Shown here: in pieces, positions 31,796 to 42,855 of the stretch | How positions within the stretch are numbered: the first letter of the stretch is position 1 | Layout of the letters: each line of letters opens with the position of its first letter | Source: Paralithodes platypus | Lineage: Eukaryota; Arthropoda; Malacostraca; Decapoda; Lithodidae | Length of the DNA stretch: 64,000 nucleotides | NCBI GenBank assembly: GCA_032716605.1 | Contig: CM064485.1 | Coordinates: 32,837,722 to 32,901,721 of the forward strand | Direction of reading: 5' to 3' | Position numbers and translations under genes: made by a program | The notes under the pieces: generated by a model | What the model saw: the letters and a program-made list of their open reading frames with translations, nothing else | What the model was told of the DNA's origin: nothing | Database searches by the model: none

Positions 31796-33555
31796 AATCT
31801 GAGGCAGGTCGTTAGTTCATCATCAGGTTAGGTTAGGATAGTCAAATTTAATTAGGTTGAGTAAGTCAGGTTAGTTTAAGATAGGTATTCAAGGGTAAAC
31901 AAAGCTGCCTCGCTACCGTCACAGGATGTATACTTGATTATCATATCTCGCTCTGGGTAATGCCCCCAACTGGCAACATAGATGATGATTATAATAAGTT
32001 CTGGGGAGGATGAAGGGGGGCAGTGCCCCCTCTCAACCAATTCTGTATCCAACTGGATCCCTAATTTGACCTTGAAACATACGAAAACCCGAGCCAAATT
32101 TTGCCTTGATTGTGTGGGTTTTTGCTTACTTTCAGACCTAATTGGTCGATCAATTGACCGACGTTATGTTTGTGTAGTTTTGGGTACTTCTAGCGGTCCG
32201 CCTGAGATCGTGTGTTTACGCTCAAGTCCGGATCGACCCGCATTATTCATATTTAATATCTTTATTAAACCTTGTAAGTACAAAACTTGGCTCGAGTTTC
32301 CATATGTATATACTTTTAACCCGAAGAGCGCGCCATTTATGTTTTTTAAAGTGCCGTGCATGCGAATAAATTACCTTTGATTCTGACAGAATTTGTTATA
32401 TTTAGCATATAAACCAATATTAATGCTTTATGTGCATATATTTTACTTTTATAATGAACATGTGAATGTTAAAGGCCAGAAAATGTGTAAACTGCAAATA
32501 TCCAGTAAAAAAACGTATATTTGTGACAGTAGAGGGTGCAAGCATGTAAGAGAGAGCACGACATACACCCTCCCTCGCCAAGGTCTCAAAAGATACTAGT
32601 GATATACGTTGTCTCCCGCGCCTGTTAGAGGAAGAGAGGGAGTGTACTGACTCAACATATTTACAGGCGGGAGAAAGAAATAGAGGGAAGTTAAGACGGA
32701 AAAATTAAAATAATTGAGGAAGGGTGAAGTGGAGGGAGAAAGGGGGGATGGAGAGGAAGGGGGTAAGATACATGTTAAAGGAAGGCAGGAGGTGGTGGTG
32801 AGTATACATGCTACCTAATCATATATTGCTTCCATTTCACTGGTGCTGGGTTTTTTTTATGGGTTGTCTTCATGAAGGCCTATCGCGTTTGCTTAACGAC
32901 ACTTCCGGAAGGCATATCGTGCTTCTTAGGTTGAAGGCGTGAACAATTTGTGTTCCCACATTCACTCGTTAAATGTCTTAACCCCTCATTTTCAATGAGC
33001 TTCAAAGCCCTTCCCACTTGTGTATTTTTTAATTTTCTCGGGAAATGGGGCCATATATTACTGTTTTATAGGGTTATACCCACTGAACTAAGTACGTGGA
33101 AGGGCTGGTTGCTTATCTCAGGTCCAAGAATTTGGGGTTAACGACGGCCATCTTTGATCATCTATCGGCGTTTGAACTCATGCACACAAACACTGTACAC
33201 TGACATTAGATTGGTTACAGTGGTAAAGTACATAAATATGTGTGATATTATTACAATAATGATGAGAACTGCTGTGATTATTGACTAAAATCGCCTATCA
33301 GCTGCAATGGCAGTTGAAAGTTGCACCAGTGTTCACAACCTAAATGCCTTAGTGTGAGGAAACGTTCGAACAGGGCTATGATACGTGACCGTCACCGTTC
33401 GTCAATTCTTGCAGGAGAGATACCTCTCTTCAATATATCATCCTACAAGAACCACTTAATGTAATGAGTTCTAGTCTTCGAATTTCTGCAGATGAAGGTT
33501 TGTTCTCATTTAGACATATTAATTACCTAAGTAAGGCCATTCTATTGCACATATA
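31796..33555. other. Intergenic, nothing recognised
   Basis: About 1.75 kb with no clear element. It contains a short GGTTAGGTTAGG at about 31826 and purine-rich DNA near 32630-32770. Open frames up to 132 codons (31982-32380) show no family similarity and look like chance. Confidence 0.4.
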
Positions 33556-33559
33556 TTAA

Positions 33560-33860
33560 CCCCTACTGTACCAGAGGGTATTACCATAAATGTACCCTCC
33601 AGTACCAGGCAATGAGGCCAAAATGGCTTCAGAGTCGAGAGAGAATACCCTTCTACCTCAAAAGTTGGAGAAATACTGAGCCAGCTAGGCTGTGAGAATA
33701 TAAGCTGAGAAGTGTTGCCAAGGTCTCAAAAAAAGCATACAACTCACGGTACCTGGTATCGCTCGATACGGGCAGCTACAAATACCGCATAGTACTGACG
33801 GCGATCTTCCGTCGCTGGTACTGACTTGTGACTTTATTACTGCCGCTGGTATAGTAAGGG
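33560..33860 (-). mobile_element. ~301-bp TTAA MITE with clean inverted ends
   Basis: Flanked by TTAA at 33556-33559 and 33861-33864. The left end is CCCCTACTGTACCAG and the right end, read inward, CCCTTACTATACCAG (13 of 15 match). TTAA target and CCC-starting ends are typical of piggyBac-type MITEs. Same family as 30549-30859. Confidence 0.85.
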
Positions 33861-34027
33861 TTAAGAGGTAAAGAACAAAATAGACACGGCGAGTTGCCAA
33901 AATGAATGAGTGCATGTATGGTAAGTGCATGAAAAATGAATAAGTGCATGAAGAATGAAAGTAAATGAAAAAAGTAGACGTGCCGTTTTGCCCAAAATCA
34001 AAACGGCATACCCAACTCTGCGATGGG

Positions 34028-34150
34028 TCACCATCATCACTACTAGTCACTATCACCATTACTATCATCACTACTACTACTCTCACCATCATCTCTCACC
34101 ATCATCACTACTACTCTCATCATCACTATTACTGTCATCATCACTACAAC
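34028..34150. repeat. ACT/ATC trinucleotide-rich repeat
   Basis: Imperfect runs of CATCAC, TACTAC and CTCATC units just before the G1 LTR remnant. The His/Ser/Tyr-rich frames here are low-complexity artefacts. Confidence 0.85.
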
Positions 34151-34218
34151 TTTTACTATCATATAAAGATATACAGATATACAGATATTTCTCGACTGAA
34201 CAGACCATATTAAACTAA

Positions 34219-34545
34219 CTTAATACTTTGCTGATAATCAAGATTAATTGAGATATTCTAGTGTCTTAAAACTTTGCTTGCATACGAACTTTTGTATTCG
34301 TTATAAATAGCCTATTTCATATTAAACTTTAAATGTAACTTTAACTAGTTTACTGATTAAATATAATTTGAAGTGTATCAGAGTATAAAGGATAACTGTC
34401 CCAACAACTGAGGGAAAGCAAGTGACAACAGAACTAACTTTAATATTTTACGTTCTTTTGGCCTTCAGCTGTTTTGCTACACTTACACCTTAACTGTTCG
34501 ATCTTCATTTATTTAGTTAACCACTTCTAAATCAAGATACGTAAC
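34219..34545 (+). repeat. G1 5' LTR, last ~327 bp only
   Basis: Matches 41709-42034 of the 3' LTR almost base for base, starting CTTAATACTTTGCTGATAAT. The first ~1130 bp of the LTR, including U3, are missing; the sequence to the left is unrelated and trinucleotide-rich. Confidence 0.9.
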
Positions 34546-34553
34546 CGATTAAC

Positions 34554-34570
34554 TGGCGACCTCGCCAGGA
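34554..34570 (+). other. G1 primer-binding site
   Basis: TGGCGACCTCGCCAGG a few bases after the LTR end. A TGG start complementary to a tRNA CCA end is expected for priming of first-strand synthesis. G2 and G3 have the related TGGTGACCTTGC and TGGCGACCTTGC. Confidence 0.6.
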
Positions 34571-34614
34571 TTCGTTTTGTATAAGTTTCACTAAGTTTAT
34601 ATCATATCATAATC

Positions 34615-35868
34615 ATGCCTGAAATTATTAATAAGGAAGATGTTAAGAATTTCTTAGATTCGTCACCCGTTGCCGATAACATCGATCACTTGTCCAAGGC
34701 AGAGTTAATAGTACTAGCCTCGTATCTTGAGCTAACGGTCTCGGACATGTCAAAGCCTGAAATAGCCCAGATCATAAAGTCAGAGTTATTTGGGATTCAC
34801 GAGGGCGGTGAGCATAACGGGGACGAGGGCGGTGAGCATGGCGGAGCCGAGGGCGGTGAGCCAAATGGAGCGGCTGGTGGAGGACTCTGTAATGGGATAC
34901 AGATGCGGTTTGATGATCATTTGCCAGAGGGATTTACGCCTGAGCAATATCTTGATATAGCTAGGTTAAATGCTGCCCAGGCAGATGCTCAGCTGCAAGC
35001 TCAAACTCAAACTCAATTAAAGGCACAACAAACTCAGCTAGATCATGAATATTGCATGGCCCAATTAACTGCTCAAACCGAGGCCAAAAACCATGTGCTT
35101 GCTCCCCCTCCGGGATTAACCATGACTAGTGTAATTCCCCCGTTCACCGAAGACAATGTTCAGGACTTTTTTGTGTTGTTCGAGGAGGTTGCTACAGGTA
35201 TGGGGTGGACAAGGGATCGGTGGCCATTTATGTTGCAAACGGTGTTGACAGGACAAGGTCGGGAAACTTACATATCAGTAGAGTCTGAGATTCGGCAAGA
35301 CTATGACCGTCTCAAAGCAGCCATTCTAAAAACCTACAAACTGCTGCCTGAAGCATATAGACAGACTTTCAGAAAGACTCATACAAAATTTGAGGAAACT
35401 CATACGGTGTTTGCCAGGACCATGAACAAAGCTTTAAATAACTGGCTAACAAATAAGAATGTCGCAGAGTATAAGGGTCTGAAAGAGTTAATCTTGCTTG
35501 AGAACTTCCTATGGAAGGTAGATTCACCAGTAGCCTATCATTTGAGAGGGAAAAAGGTAGAAACTCTTGCCGAAGCTGCAGACATGGCTGATACTTATGT
35601 ACTAAATAACAAATTTTGTGGGAAAAAGCCCTATGATAATATTAAGTTCTCCAATCACAAATCTGATAAATCTAGTCACTCGCAAAAGCCTGTAACGTCT
35701 CTCCACGTAAGCCAAACTAAAAATGCTCCCCCAACTAAGAATGTGACTCCTGGTAATGGTAACGGAGCTGGGGCCCAAACTAATGATAATAATGATTACA
35801 AGGGGAATGTATCTCCGAAAGTGTGTACCTATTGTGGCAAGAAGCAAAGAAGCAAACATCCATCCAGT
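34615..35868 (+). CDS. gag: G1 gag (capsid), truncated by a LINE
   Basis: About 412 gag codons from ATG at 34615. Residues ~25-60 (LSKAELIVLASYLEL, MSKPEIAQIIKSEL) form a SAP-like helix pair; 63-84 are a short Gly/Glu repeat; 115-160 are Gln/Ala-rich and probably coiled; 170-330 are capsid, whose last part (YRQTFRKTHTKFEE, ELILLENFL, ETLAEAADMAD) resembles a SCAN domain. The first half of the CCHC zinc knuckle (CTYCGKK) is at the end; the LINE then interrupts it. The second half (GHLAYQC) is found after the LINE at about 37308. Capsid forms the virus-like particle in the cytoplasm. Confidence 0.85.
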
Positions 35869-37272
35869 TCCTAAAAAAGGTGCCTCTTCAGATCCATCAA
35901 ACTACAGACCAATAGCTATAACTTCCACTCTTGGTAAAGTCTTTGAAATTATATTAAATAATCACATAATTAAGCATCTTGAGAATAATAAATTAATCAG
36001 TGATAGGCAATATGGTTTTAGACGATGTCGATCAACTGCAGACATGCTTTGCCTTCTTACGCATCAAATCAACCAAGCTACAGACCAACATGGTGAAACA
36101 CATACAATAGCACTGGATATATCAAAGGCATTTGATAGAGTCTGGCATCAATCCTTATTGTCGAAGATGTCACACTACGGCCTTGCATCATTAGTTCCAC
36201 TAATTTATTCTTATCTTCATAACAGAAAAATACGTGTAATGGTAGATGGCCTTTATTCTCAATTTCACTCAATAAATGCTGGTGTTCCCCAGGGATCAGT
36301 TTTGGCCCCAATTCTGTTCCTCATTCATATCAATGATCTCATATCTACCACTCATAATCCAATACATTCCTACGCAGATGACTCAACACTCCACAGTTCC
36401 TTCACATTTACCAATTCTTTCACCCAACCCGATCTTATAAATTCAAAAATAAACACTGCAATTTCTCTGAACCAGGACCTTTCTAGAATTAATGGATGGG
36501 GACAAAAGAATCTAGTTTCCTTTAATGCACAGAAAACCAAGTACATTCAATTTTCTAACCGACAGAATCTCACTGACTCCCATATATTTTTTAATGATGT
36601 AAATATTCCCACTTCCCCTAGTATTGACATTCTCGGTGTAACATTAACTACTAACTTGAGCTGGACACATTATGTTAGAAGCATTGCTAAGAATGCCTCT
36701 AAAAAACTGGGACTCCTGTACAGAGTTCGAGAATTCTTCACTGACGAGCAGTTGGCCGTGATATATAAAAGTCGTGTGCGTTCTCAGATGGATTACTGTT
36801 CACCTCTGGGGTGGAAGTGGAGTGGTTGCATTGAGGCAGTTGGACAAAATTCAAAATAAAGCTATTAGATTAATCAATAACCCTGCAATCACACAGGACC
36901 TTCCTACATTATCCATACGAAGAAACGTTGCATCCCTTGCATTATTCTACAGATATTTTCACAGCAATTGTTCCGAGGAACTTGCTTCAATTGTGCCGCC
37001 TCTCCACATCTTTCCCCGTAGAACTAGGGCAGCTGAGAGTGCCCATGAATTTACACTTTCTCCTCCACAATGCAGGACTTCTGCTTATCAGAATTCATTT
37101 ATCCCCAGAGCTACTACTCTTTGGAATTCACTTCCCTCGAATTGCTTTCCACAAACTTACAATCTACAAATGTTTAAATCCAGTTGTTACAAACATTTTA
37201 TGAATGGAGGATGCCTTTAGGCACATGGACCTTTTTGTTTTATCTGTGTTTTTCCTTCCTCCGTTCATTGTC

Positions 37273-37303
<31 letters not shown>
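35852..37303 (+). mobile_element. Jockey-like LINE inserted in the G1 zinc-knuckle codons
   Basis: A 5'-truncated element starting inside RT (PVPKKGASSDPSNYRPIAI) and ending in a 25-base poly-A (37279-37303). Motif A is ALDISKAFDRVWHQ, then GVPQGSVLAPILF, and the catalytic motif is HSYADDSTLH. A one-base frameshift near 36815 (within CTCTGGGGTGGAAG) separates the palm from the C-terminal frame 36774-37217. The long poly-A and good preservation indicate recent insertion. Its C-terminal part is homologous to 16440-17245. I could not define a clean target duplication. Confidence 0.9.
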
Positions 37304-37823
37304 GAGAGGCCACTTAGCTTATCAGTGTTGGGCTAAGGAGAGAGCCGAGAGATCGGGGCCGACAGTAGCCGCCGTAACTGCCTCCCCAAATAACCAAAAC
37401 CAACCAAATGTGCCTTTGATGCAGGACTCTCGACAGGAGTACCTAGCTAACTTAAATAATTATCAAAGTGACCCAAATGTGTCTTTGATGCAGGACTCCC
37501 GACAGAAGGAGTACCTAGATACTAACTTAAACCCGACAGGATATGGAGTAGCGTGTGTGATGCCACCCACGAGGGTTAAGCCTGTAGACTTTTTCCCAGC
37601 AGTCCAGGGTAAACATGCAGTAAAATTCCCATCAGTTCAAGACAGTTACCTTCCCTTTATTTCATCTGGTTATGTGAAAATGAATGGGTGTGTACATGAG
37701 GTAAATATCTTGAGAGATACTGGTTCTACTAGCACCCTCATGGTGAATCCTTATTCTGAATGCCCAACTGGCGAATCAGTAATAATGAGAGGTGCTGGAG
37801 GTCAGTTTTCTGCTATTTGGTGA
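37304..37823 (+). CDS. G1 nucleocapsid end and protease
   Basis: Starts with the second half of the zinc knuckle (GHLAYQC), then a linker with a twice-occurring MQDSRQ phrase, then a retropepsin-type protease. The active-site motif is LRDTGSTSTLM at about 37711-37743. The frame stops shortly after (FSAIW and then TGA at 37821) before the usual C-terminal LLLGND motif, which appears in another frame just downstream. Retropepsin cleaves the gag-pol polyprotein. Confidence 0.75.
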
Positions 37824-37863
37824 ATGGCGAGATTGAGTGTGATTTGCTGAAGCCTGTATAGCT

Positions 37864-38775
37864 TTGTGTAGGCCTCAGGACATCCCTGTGCCTGGGGTAA
37901 CACTCCTTTTGGGGAATGATGTGGCTGGTGAGAGGGTCCGACCAGACCCCGCTTTGCCATTTTCCCCTGTTGACAAGCCACTACCCGGTGAGCTTGCTAA
38001 GGAGGTACTCCTTTTGGGGAATGATTTGGCTGTTAAGAGGGTCAGACCAGACCCCGTCTTGCAATTTTCCCCTGTTGTCAAGCCACTACCCAGTGAGCTT
38101 GCTAAGGAAGTACACTATGTTTTCCCCATGAATGCTGTCCCTTTATCTATACCAAATGTAGGAGTTCCCTCTGATAGTGTCCCAACTGTGCCTGATGTGC
38201 CAAATATGCAAAAAAATGAAAGGGATAAAAGAATAATGAATGATGCTCTAACTGTGCCTGATGCGGAAACTGTAGTAGATCTGTCGGACACATTTATGGC
38301 AAATCTTGAGCCTAATAATAATCATGAAACTCCTAATCGTCCTAGTGGCCTGGTAGAGTTGCAGCAAGATGACATTGAGTGTAAAGAGTTAGCTGCCAGT
38401 GCCGTGAGTGAAGAAGAGTGTGAGAAGGAGGAGAGGGGTGAATACTTTTATATAAAGAAAGGAGTTTTGTGGCGTAGGTGGAGACAGCCACGTAGACCTA
38501 TTGATGACGGGGCATGGGACTTGCATCAGGTAGTCGCTCCCAAGCCTTGTCGGAAAGACATAATAGAAATGGCCCATGAAATAACCTTAGCAAGGCATTT
38601 AGGGGTGAGAAAAACTCGAGAGCGCATTAGAACCCACTTCCACTGGCCCGGTATGCGTCCCGATGTAGTGGAGTTTTGTAAAATGTGTCACACCTGCCAG
38701 ATGACCGGTAAGCCCAAACAAAATTTACCTGAAAATCCTCTGGTGCCCTTGCCGGTTAGGCTAAGAAAACATTGA
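37864..38775 (+). CDS. G1 protease end, linker and integrase zinc finger
   Basis: 303 codons. Two in-frame copies of a 105-bp unit (37903 and 38008) each begin LLLGND, the protease C-terminal motif seen once in G2 and G3. After an acidic linker comes the integrase N-terminal zinc finger: H and H in MAHEITLARHLGVRK, then C and C in CKMCHTCQ, followed by PLVPLPV. The frame ends (LRKH, stop) where the catalytic core should begin, and integrase C-terminal sequence resumes near 38860. The D,D,E core is therefore deleted, and this copy could not integrate by itself. Confidence 0.8.
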   Translation: MCRPQDIPVPGVTLLLGNDVAGERVRPDPALPFSPVDKPLPGELAKEVLLLGNDLAVKRVRPDPVLQFSPVVKPLPSELAKEVHYVFPMNAVPLSIPNVGVPSDSVPTVPDVPNMQKNERDKRIMNDALTVPDAETVVDLSDTFMANLEPNNNHETPNRPSGLVELQQDDIECKELAASAVSEEECEKEERGEYFYIKKGVLWRRWRQPRRPIDDGAWDLHQVVAPKPCRKDIIEMAHEITLARHLGVRKTRERIRTHFHWPGMRPDVVEFCKMCHTCQMTGKPKQNLPENPLVPLPVRLRKH

Positions 38776-38809
38776 AGAAAATGTAGGTGATGGGGATAAG
38801 GGGGTACCT

Positions 38810-39592
38810 TTGAATTTGTTTGTTACCCGTGCGGTTCCAACAGAATCTCTGGGATTATCACTAAACTTGGTGGCTATCCCAGACAGAAGGAAGCCTAAGC
38901 AAGTATTTCATATAAATATGTTAAAACCCTATCATAGGTCCCCTGATTCCTCTCTTCCAGATTCTCCTACTGTGGCAGTAATAAGGACCTGTGGACATCC
39001 TGGTGCGGGTGATGTTTGTAATCCTTACCCACAGATCCCGCAGCAGACTGTCCCAGATCCTGAAGGTATCGATTTTGACTTGTCTTGTGGTCTATCCAAC
39101 TTTAAATATAATTCAGTAGCCTGGGGGGAATTACCAACTAAATTATGTCATCTTCCCTCAGAGAAAGCTAAAGAACTAATCAATGTTTTATCACAGTCTC
39201 CAAGTGTGTTCCGTGATACTCCAGGGCTCGCCTCGTTGGCCGTGCATGACATAGATGTTGGGGATGCAGCACCCATCAAATTATCCCCATACCGTGTCTC
39301 ACCACAGCGCAGGAGTGTTCTGCAAGTTGAATTAGATTTCATGTTGTCCAATGCCATAATTACTAGAGCCTTAAGCCAGTGGAGTAGTCCGGTCACACTT
39401 GTGCCTAAGCCAGATGGGAGTTATAGATTTTGTATGGACTACAGACAAGTCCATGCCGTAACAAAGAATGATGCTTATCCACTGCCACGGATTGATGATT
39501 GTATTGACCAGATTGGCACTGCCAGTTTTATAAGTAAAATTGACCTTATGAAAGGATATTGGCAAGTACCTCTAACACCCAGAGCAAGGTAG
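38810..39592 (+). CDS. G1 integrase C-terminus and RT first half
   Basis: 260 codons. The start retains the end of integrase (VAIPDRRKPKQVFHINML, the segment after the GPY/F region). RT follows: DVGDAAPIKLSPYRV, SSPVTLVPKPDGSYRFCMDYRQ and motif A in KIDLMKGYWQVPL, with the first catalytic Asp present. It ends in a TAG at about 39590 (ARAR, stop). Integrase upstream of RT in one frame directly shows the Gmr1-like order. Confidence 0.85.
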   Translation: MNLFVTRAVPTESLGLSLNLVAIPDRRKPKQVFHINMLKPYHRSPDSSLPDSPTVAVIRTCGHPGAGDVCNPYPQIPQQTVPDPEGIDFDLSCGLSNFKYNSVAWGELPTKLCHLPSEKAKELINVLSQSPSVFRDTPGLASLAVHDIDVGDAAPIKLSPYRVSPQRRSVLQVELDFMLSNAIITRALSQWSSPVTLVPKPDGSYRFCMDYRQVHAVTKNDAYPLPRIDDCIDQIGTASFISKIDLMKGYWQVPLTPRAR

Positions 39593-40526
39593 ATTTCATG
39601 TTTTGTGGTAAACAATCAAGCCTTCTGGTGTGAAGTAATGCCTTATGGCCTGAAAAACGCTCCAGCTACCTTTCAGCGCCTCATGAATCGGGTGACTGAA
39701 GGGGTACCTGGGTGTGTGGTGTACATTGACGATATCCTTCTTTTTTCCCATACATGGGAAGAACATCTCTAACAAATCAGACTGCTTTTTGCTAACCTTG
39801 CTGAAGCAAATCTTGTAGTGAACTTAAAAAAGTGCACTTTCATTAAGAGTACTGTCCAATATCTTGGGTATATAGTAGGACAGGGTCAGGTTGCACCTCC
39901 TCATGCTAAAGTAGAGTCAATCTCTAATTTCCCAACACCTACCAATAAGAAAGAAATCCAAAGATACTTAGGGATGATTGGATACTACAGGTTTATTTTA
40001 AATCTTGTAAACAAGGTTAACTGCACCTTTAACAGTTCATCTCCGAAAGGATGTGAAGTTTGAGTGGTCCTCCGATTGTGAGGAGGCTTTCAGTGCTACT
40101 AAATACATTCTCTCTAATTATCCTGTTCTCCGTGCCCCTGATTTCACCAGATCTTTCTCCCTAGCTGTTGATGCAAGTAATACTGGGGTCGGAGCAGTGT
40201 TACTCCAGGAGGATGACTGTAATGTATTGCATCCTGTTTGCTATTTTAGTAAAAAGTTAAATTCTGCTCAACGTAATTACTCTGTCATAGAAAAGGAGCT
40301 GTTAGCATTGATTTTGTCCCTCCAATATTTTGGTGTTTATGTTCAATCTGCCCCTGGTTCCATTACTGTATATACTGACCATCACCCATTACAATTTTTG
40401 CACAAGTTCCAAAACAAGAATCAGAGACTGACACGGTGGAGCTTGTTGCTGCAGGAGTACGCCTTAGATGTCAAACACATCAAAGGGGTCCAGAATGTGT
40501 TGGCAGATTGTCCGTCAAGAGTCTGA
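39593..40526 (+). pseudogene. G1 RT second half and RNase H, broken
   Basis: [17 protein letters not shown] and the catalytic [10 protein letters not shown] lie at about 39640-39745; a stop follows in HL*QIRLL near 39770; then LVVNLKKCTFIKSTVQYLG (open from 39818) and, after a frameshift near 40050, an open RNase H frame to 40526: LAVDASNTGVGAVLLQ, YSVIEKELLALIL and VYTDHHPLQFL carry the catalytic D, E and D. It ends GVQNVLADCPSRV and a stop. The RNase H part looks intact. Confidence 0.85.
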
Positions 40527-40575
40527 AAATGTGTCCTATACTTTCCTCCTATTGAACTCTTTCTAGCGGTGGAGG

Positions 40576-42035
40576 TGTAACATCCGTACCGACCGGATGT
40601 CATGTGGCTAGACCAACCTGTTGAACGTGACTTTACAATTACCTCGTGGCAACAACTCACCTTGCTTACGAGAGAGATAGAGAGAGAGAAACCAGCCAAG
40701 TTTGTGTGGACGTGGAGGGGCAAACTACCGGACGAGACGGAACCAGCCACCTTCTCCCTACTGCCCCCAACCACTCACGGGCCTCGTTCACCTGCTTCTC
40801 ACCTGTAACTGGTCGACGTGTTTCCTGCCTTCTTACTGGTCCCGGCACCTGCTTCCTACCTCCTGATTGGTTAGCTAGGTCCAGGGAACGATAATTATAT
40901 AAGACAGGGATTTGATAATTCAAACTACTACATTTCTAGCTGGGGAACACGAGCAGTGTGGTGGGGAGACGAGACAGACTTCAAAGGCTTGTATATTATG
41001 TGTTAAGTTGCGTCCGAGAGCGACCTCTTACACGTTAGTTGAGATTATTTGTGACTATTAATTAACCAGAGGTATGTCGAAAACATACACTCATTTGCTT
41101 TAAGATTTTGTGATTGGAGAAATCATTTTACTTTACTATTTAATTTACTTGGATAAATCATATATGTTTAATTTACTTGGAGAAATCATATATGTTTAAT
41201 TTAATTGGAGAGATATATATTTTGAATCACTGTTAAATTTTGGTGATTAGAATTAATGTTTGATTCAGAGATGATTAGTGAGTGAATATACCACTTTACA
41301 TATTAACGATTAACGAACTGGATGTAAAGCTATTGTCATTCATAATTAAGGATTAAGCCTTGTATAAGTTAAATGCTTACCTGACTATTATTCTTTAATT
41401 TGTACTTTAGTGAAATCAGAACGTATGCAAAACGATCCTGAAACTCTATCATAACTTTCATTGCTTATTATTTTGATTAATTGTAAAATACCTTATTTAC
41501 GTTTATAAATATAATTCCCTTTTATATGTGACTTTATAATATTTCCTTACCATTTTTATTTAGTCAAATGTCTTTCAGTAATAAGAATAAATAAGATAAA
41601 ATACTAAAGGAGAATAATAATAATAAACTAAGAATAACGAGATAACATAGAAAGAGTAAAACATTCTTTAGAGGGTTAACAAACTTAAATTAATTATATA
41701 TAAAAGATCTTAATACTTTGCTGATAATCAAGATTAATTGAGATATTCTAGTGTCTTAAAACTTTGCTTGCATACGAACTTTTGTATTCGTCATAAATAG
41801 CCTATTTCATATTAAACTTTAAATGTAACTTTAACTAGTTTACTGATTAAATATAATTGAAGTGTATCAGAGTATAAAGGATAACTGTCCCAACAACTGA
41901 GGGAAAGCAAGTGACAACAGAACTAACTTTAATATTTTACGTTCTTTTGGCCTTCAGCTGTTTTGCTACACTTACACCTTAACTGTTCGATCTTCATTTA
42001 TTTAGTTAACCACTTCTAAATCAAGATACGTAACA
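40576..42035 (+). repeat. G1 3' LTR, ~1460 bp
   Basis: Starts TGTAACATCCGTACC right after a purine-rich tract (GCGGTGGAGG, likely polypurine primer) and ends ACGTAACA. Only its last 326 bp have a partner at the 5' side. A TA-rich stretch follows. Confidence 0.8.
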
Positions 42036-42099
42036 ATATATATATATAATGTATATATCCATAAGTGACCTTACTAATGCTAGTAAATTTTCAAGATTA

Positions 42100-42345
42100 G
42101 TCCTACGTCTAGAGTTCAATTACTGACGCTTCTAGATGTAAATCCAAGAACTCTATTAGCCGTATTTCGAACACCGATGCTTTGGTTTCTTGGTTTCAGA
42201 TCGCTGCTGACCATGACTCCCAAATCTGATTCACTATATGAGTTACTAATATCTATATTATCTAATTTATGTCTTGCTTGCTCTATCGTTTCACTAACAT
42301 TTATGTACCCTTCAATGAACATGGGGAAAAGGATGATGTGCATTA
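42100..42345 (-). mobile_element. CR1-type LINE RT fragment
   Basis: Minus-strand frame reading SDLGVMVSSDLKPRNQS, VRNTANRVLGFTSRSVSN. The CR1 element at 1.4-3.7 kb has the corresponding FVSNDLKPRQQ and ANRILGFISRSVSN. Only this ~240-bp C-terminal portion is present. Confidence 0.75.
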
Positions 42346-42533
42346 ATATTAGAGTGGAAATGGTAAGCCCCGCTTACAATTATTGAGATTATTAAAAACT
42401 GCTTAATTTGATACACTTAAATAATTATATAAACACACTCATTCACATATCCAACCCAGTGTAACCGACATAGTTACATGCATACGTACTACATAATTAT
42501 ACATACGTAACTATGCATACTAATACACACACA

Positions 42534-42855
42534 GCCCGTAGCCTAGTAGGTAGAGCTCTCATCTCACACACGAGGGGTCGGGGGTTCAATCCCCGGCCGG
42601 GCGGAGACAAATTGGGCTTGTCTCCTTTCATGTGTTAGCCTCAGTTCACCTAGCTGTAAATAGGTACCTGGAATAAGTGGACGACGTTGTGACGTCCCAT
42701 CTGGGGTTGGCAAAAATGGTACAAGGCGAGATGGGTATCATATGGTTCACCTAAGCTGATGGCTACGTAAGCCTTCGGGCGAGACGGTACCGTCTATAGT
42801 GAGAATGGTACCATACAGATCCACCCTAAGCCTTCGTTTCCGGTGTCGCCAATTG
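42534..42855 (+). mobile_element. tRNA-derived SINE
   Basis: The 5' head is tRNA-like: A box TAGCCTAGTAGG at 42539-42550 (fits TRGCNNAGYNGG exactly) and B box GGTTCAATCCC at 42583-42593, with an acceptor-like GCCCG/CGGGC pair around them. The ~250-bp body contains AGCTGTAAATAGGTACCTGG. No poly-A; the 3' end near CAATTGGCTAAAAATAC is approximate. The A and B boxes would drive RNA polymerase III. Confidence 0.8.

Larger units (their letters stand above)
34219..42035 (+). mobile_element. Ty3/Gypsy element G1 (Gmr1-like), defective
   Basis: An LTR retrotransposon with a truncated 5' LTR (34219-34545), primer-binding site, gag, zinc knuckle, protease, integrase remnant, RT and RNase H, and a full 3' LTR (40576-42035). 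Integrase precedes RT. It has a Jockey-like LINE inside the zinc knuckle, loss of the integrase catalytic core, and stops in RT. The shared ~326 bp of the LTRs differ at only about two or three positions, so the insertion appears young although internally broken. Confidence 0.85.

Noticed and set aside
31826..31840. GGTTAGGTTAGG, resembling the arthropod telomere repeat TTAGG
   Set aside because: Only two units; too short to indicate a telomeric or interstitial telomere array.
31982..32380. 132-codon plus-strand frame
   Set aside because: No recognisable motif or neighbour context and ordinary intergenic composition; probably chance.
42534..42606. Possible functional tRNA gene
   Set aside because: A and B boxes are good, but the downstream body and imperfect acceptor and anticodon arms fit a SINE head better.
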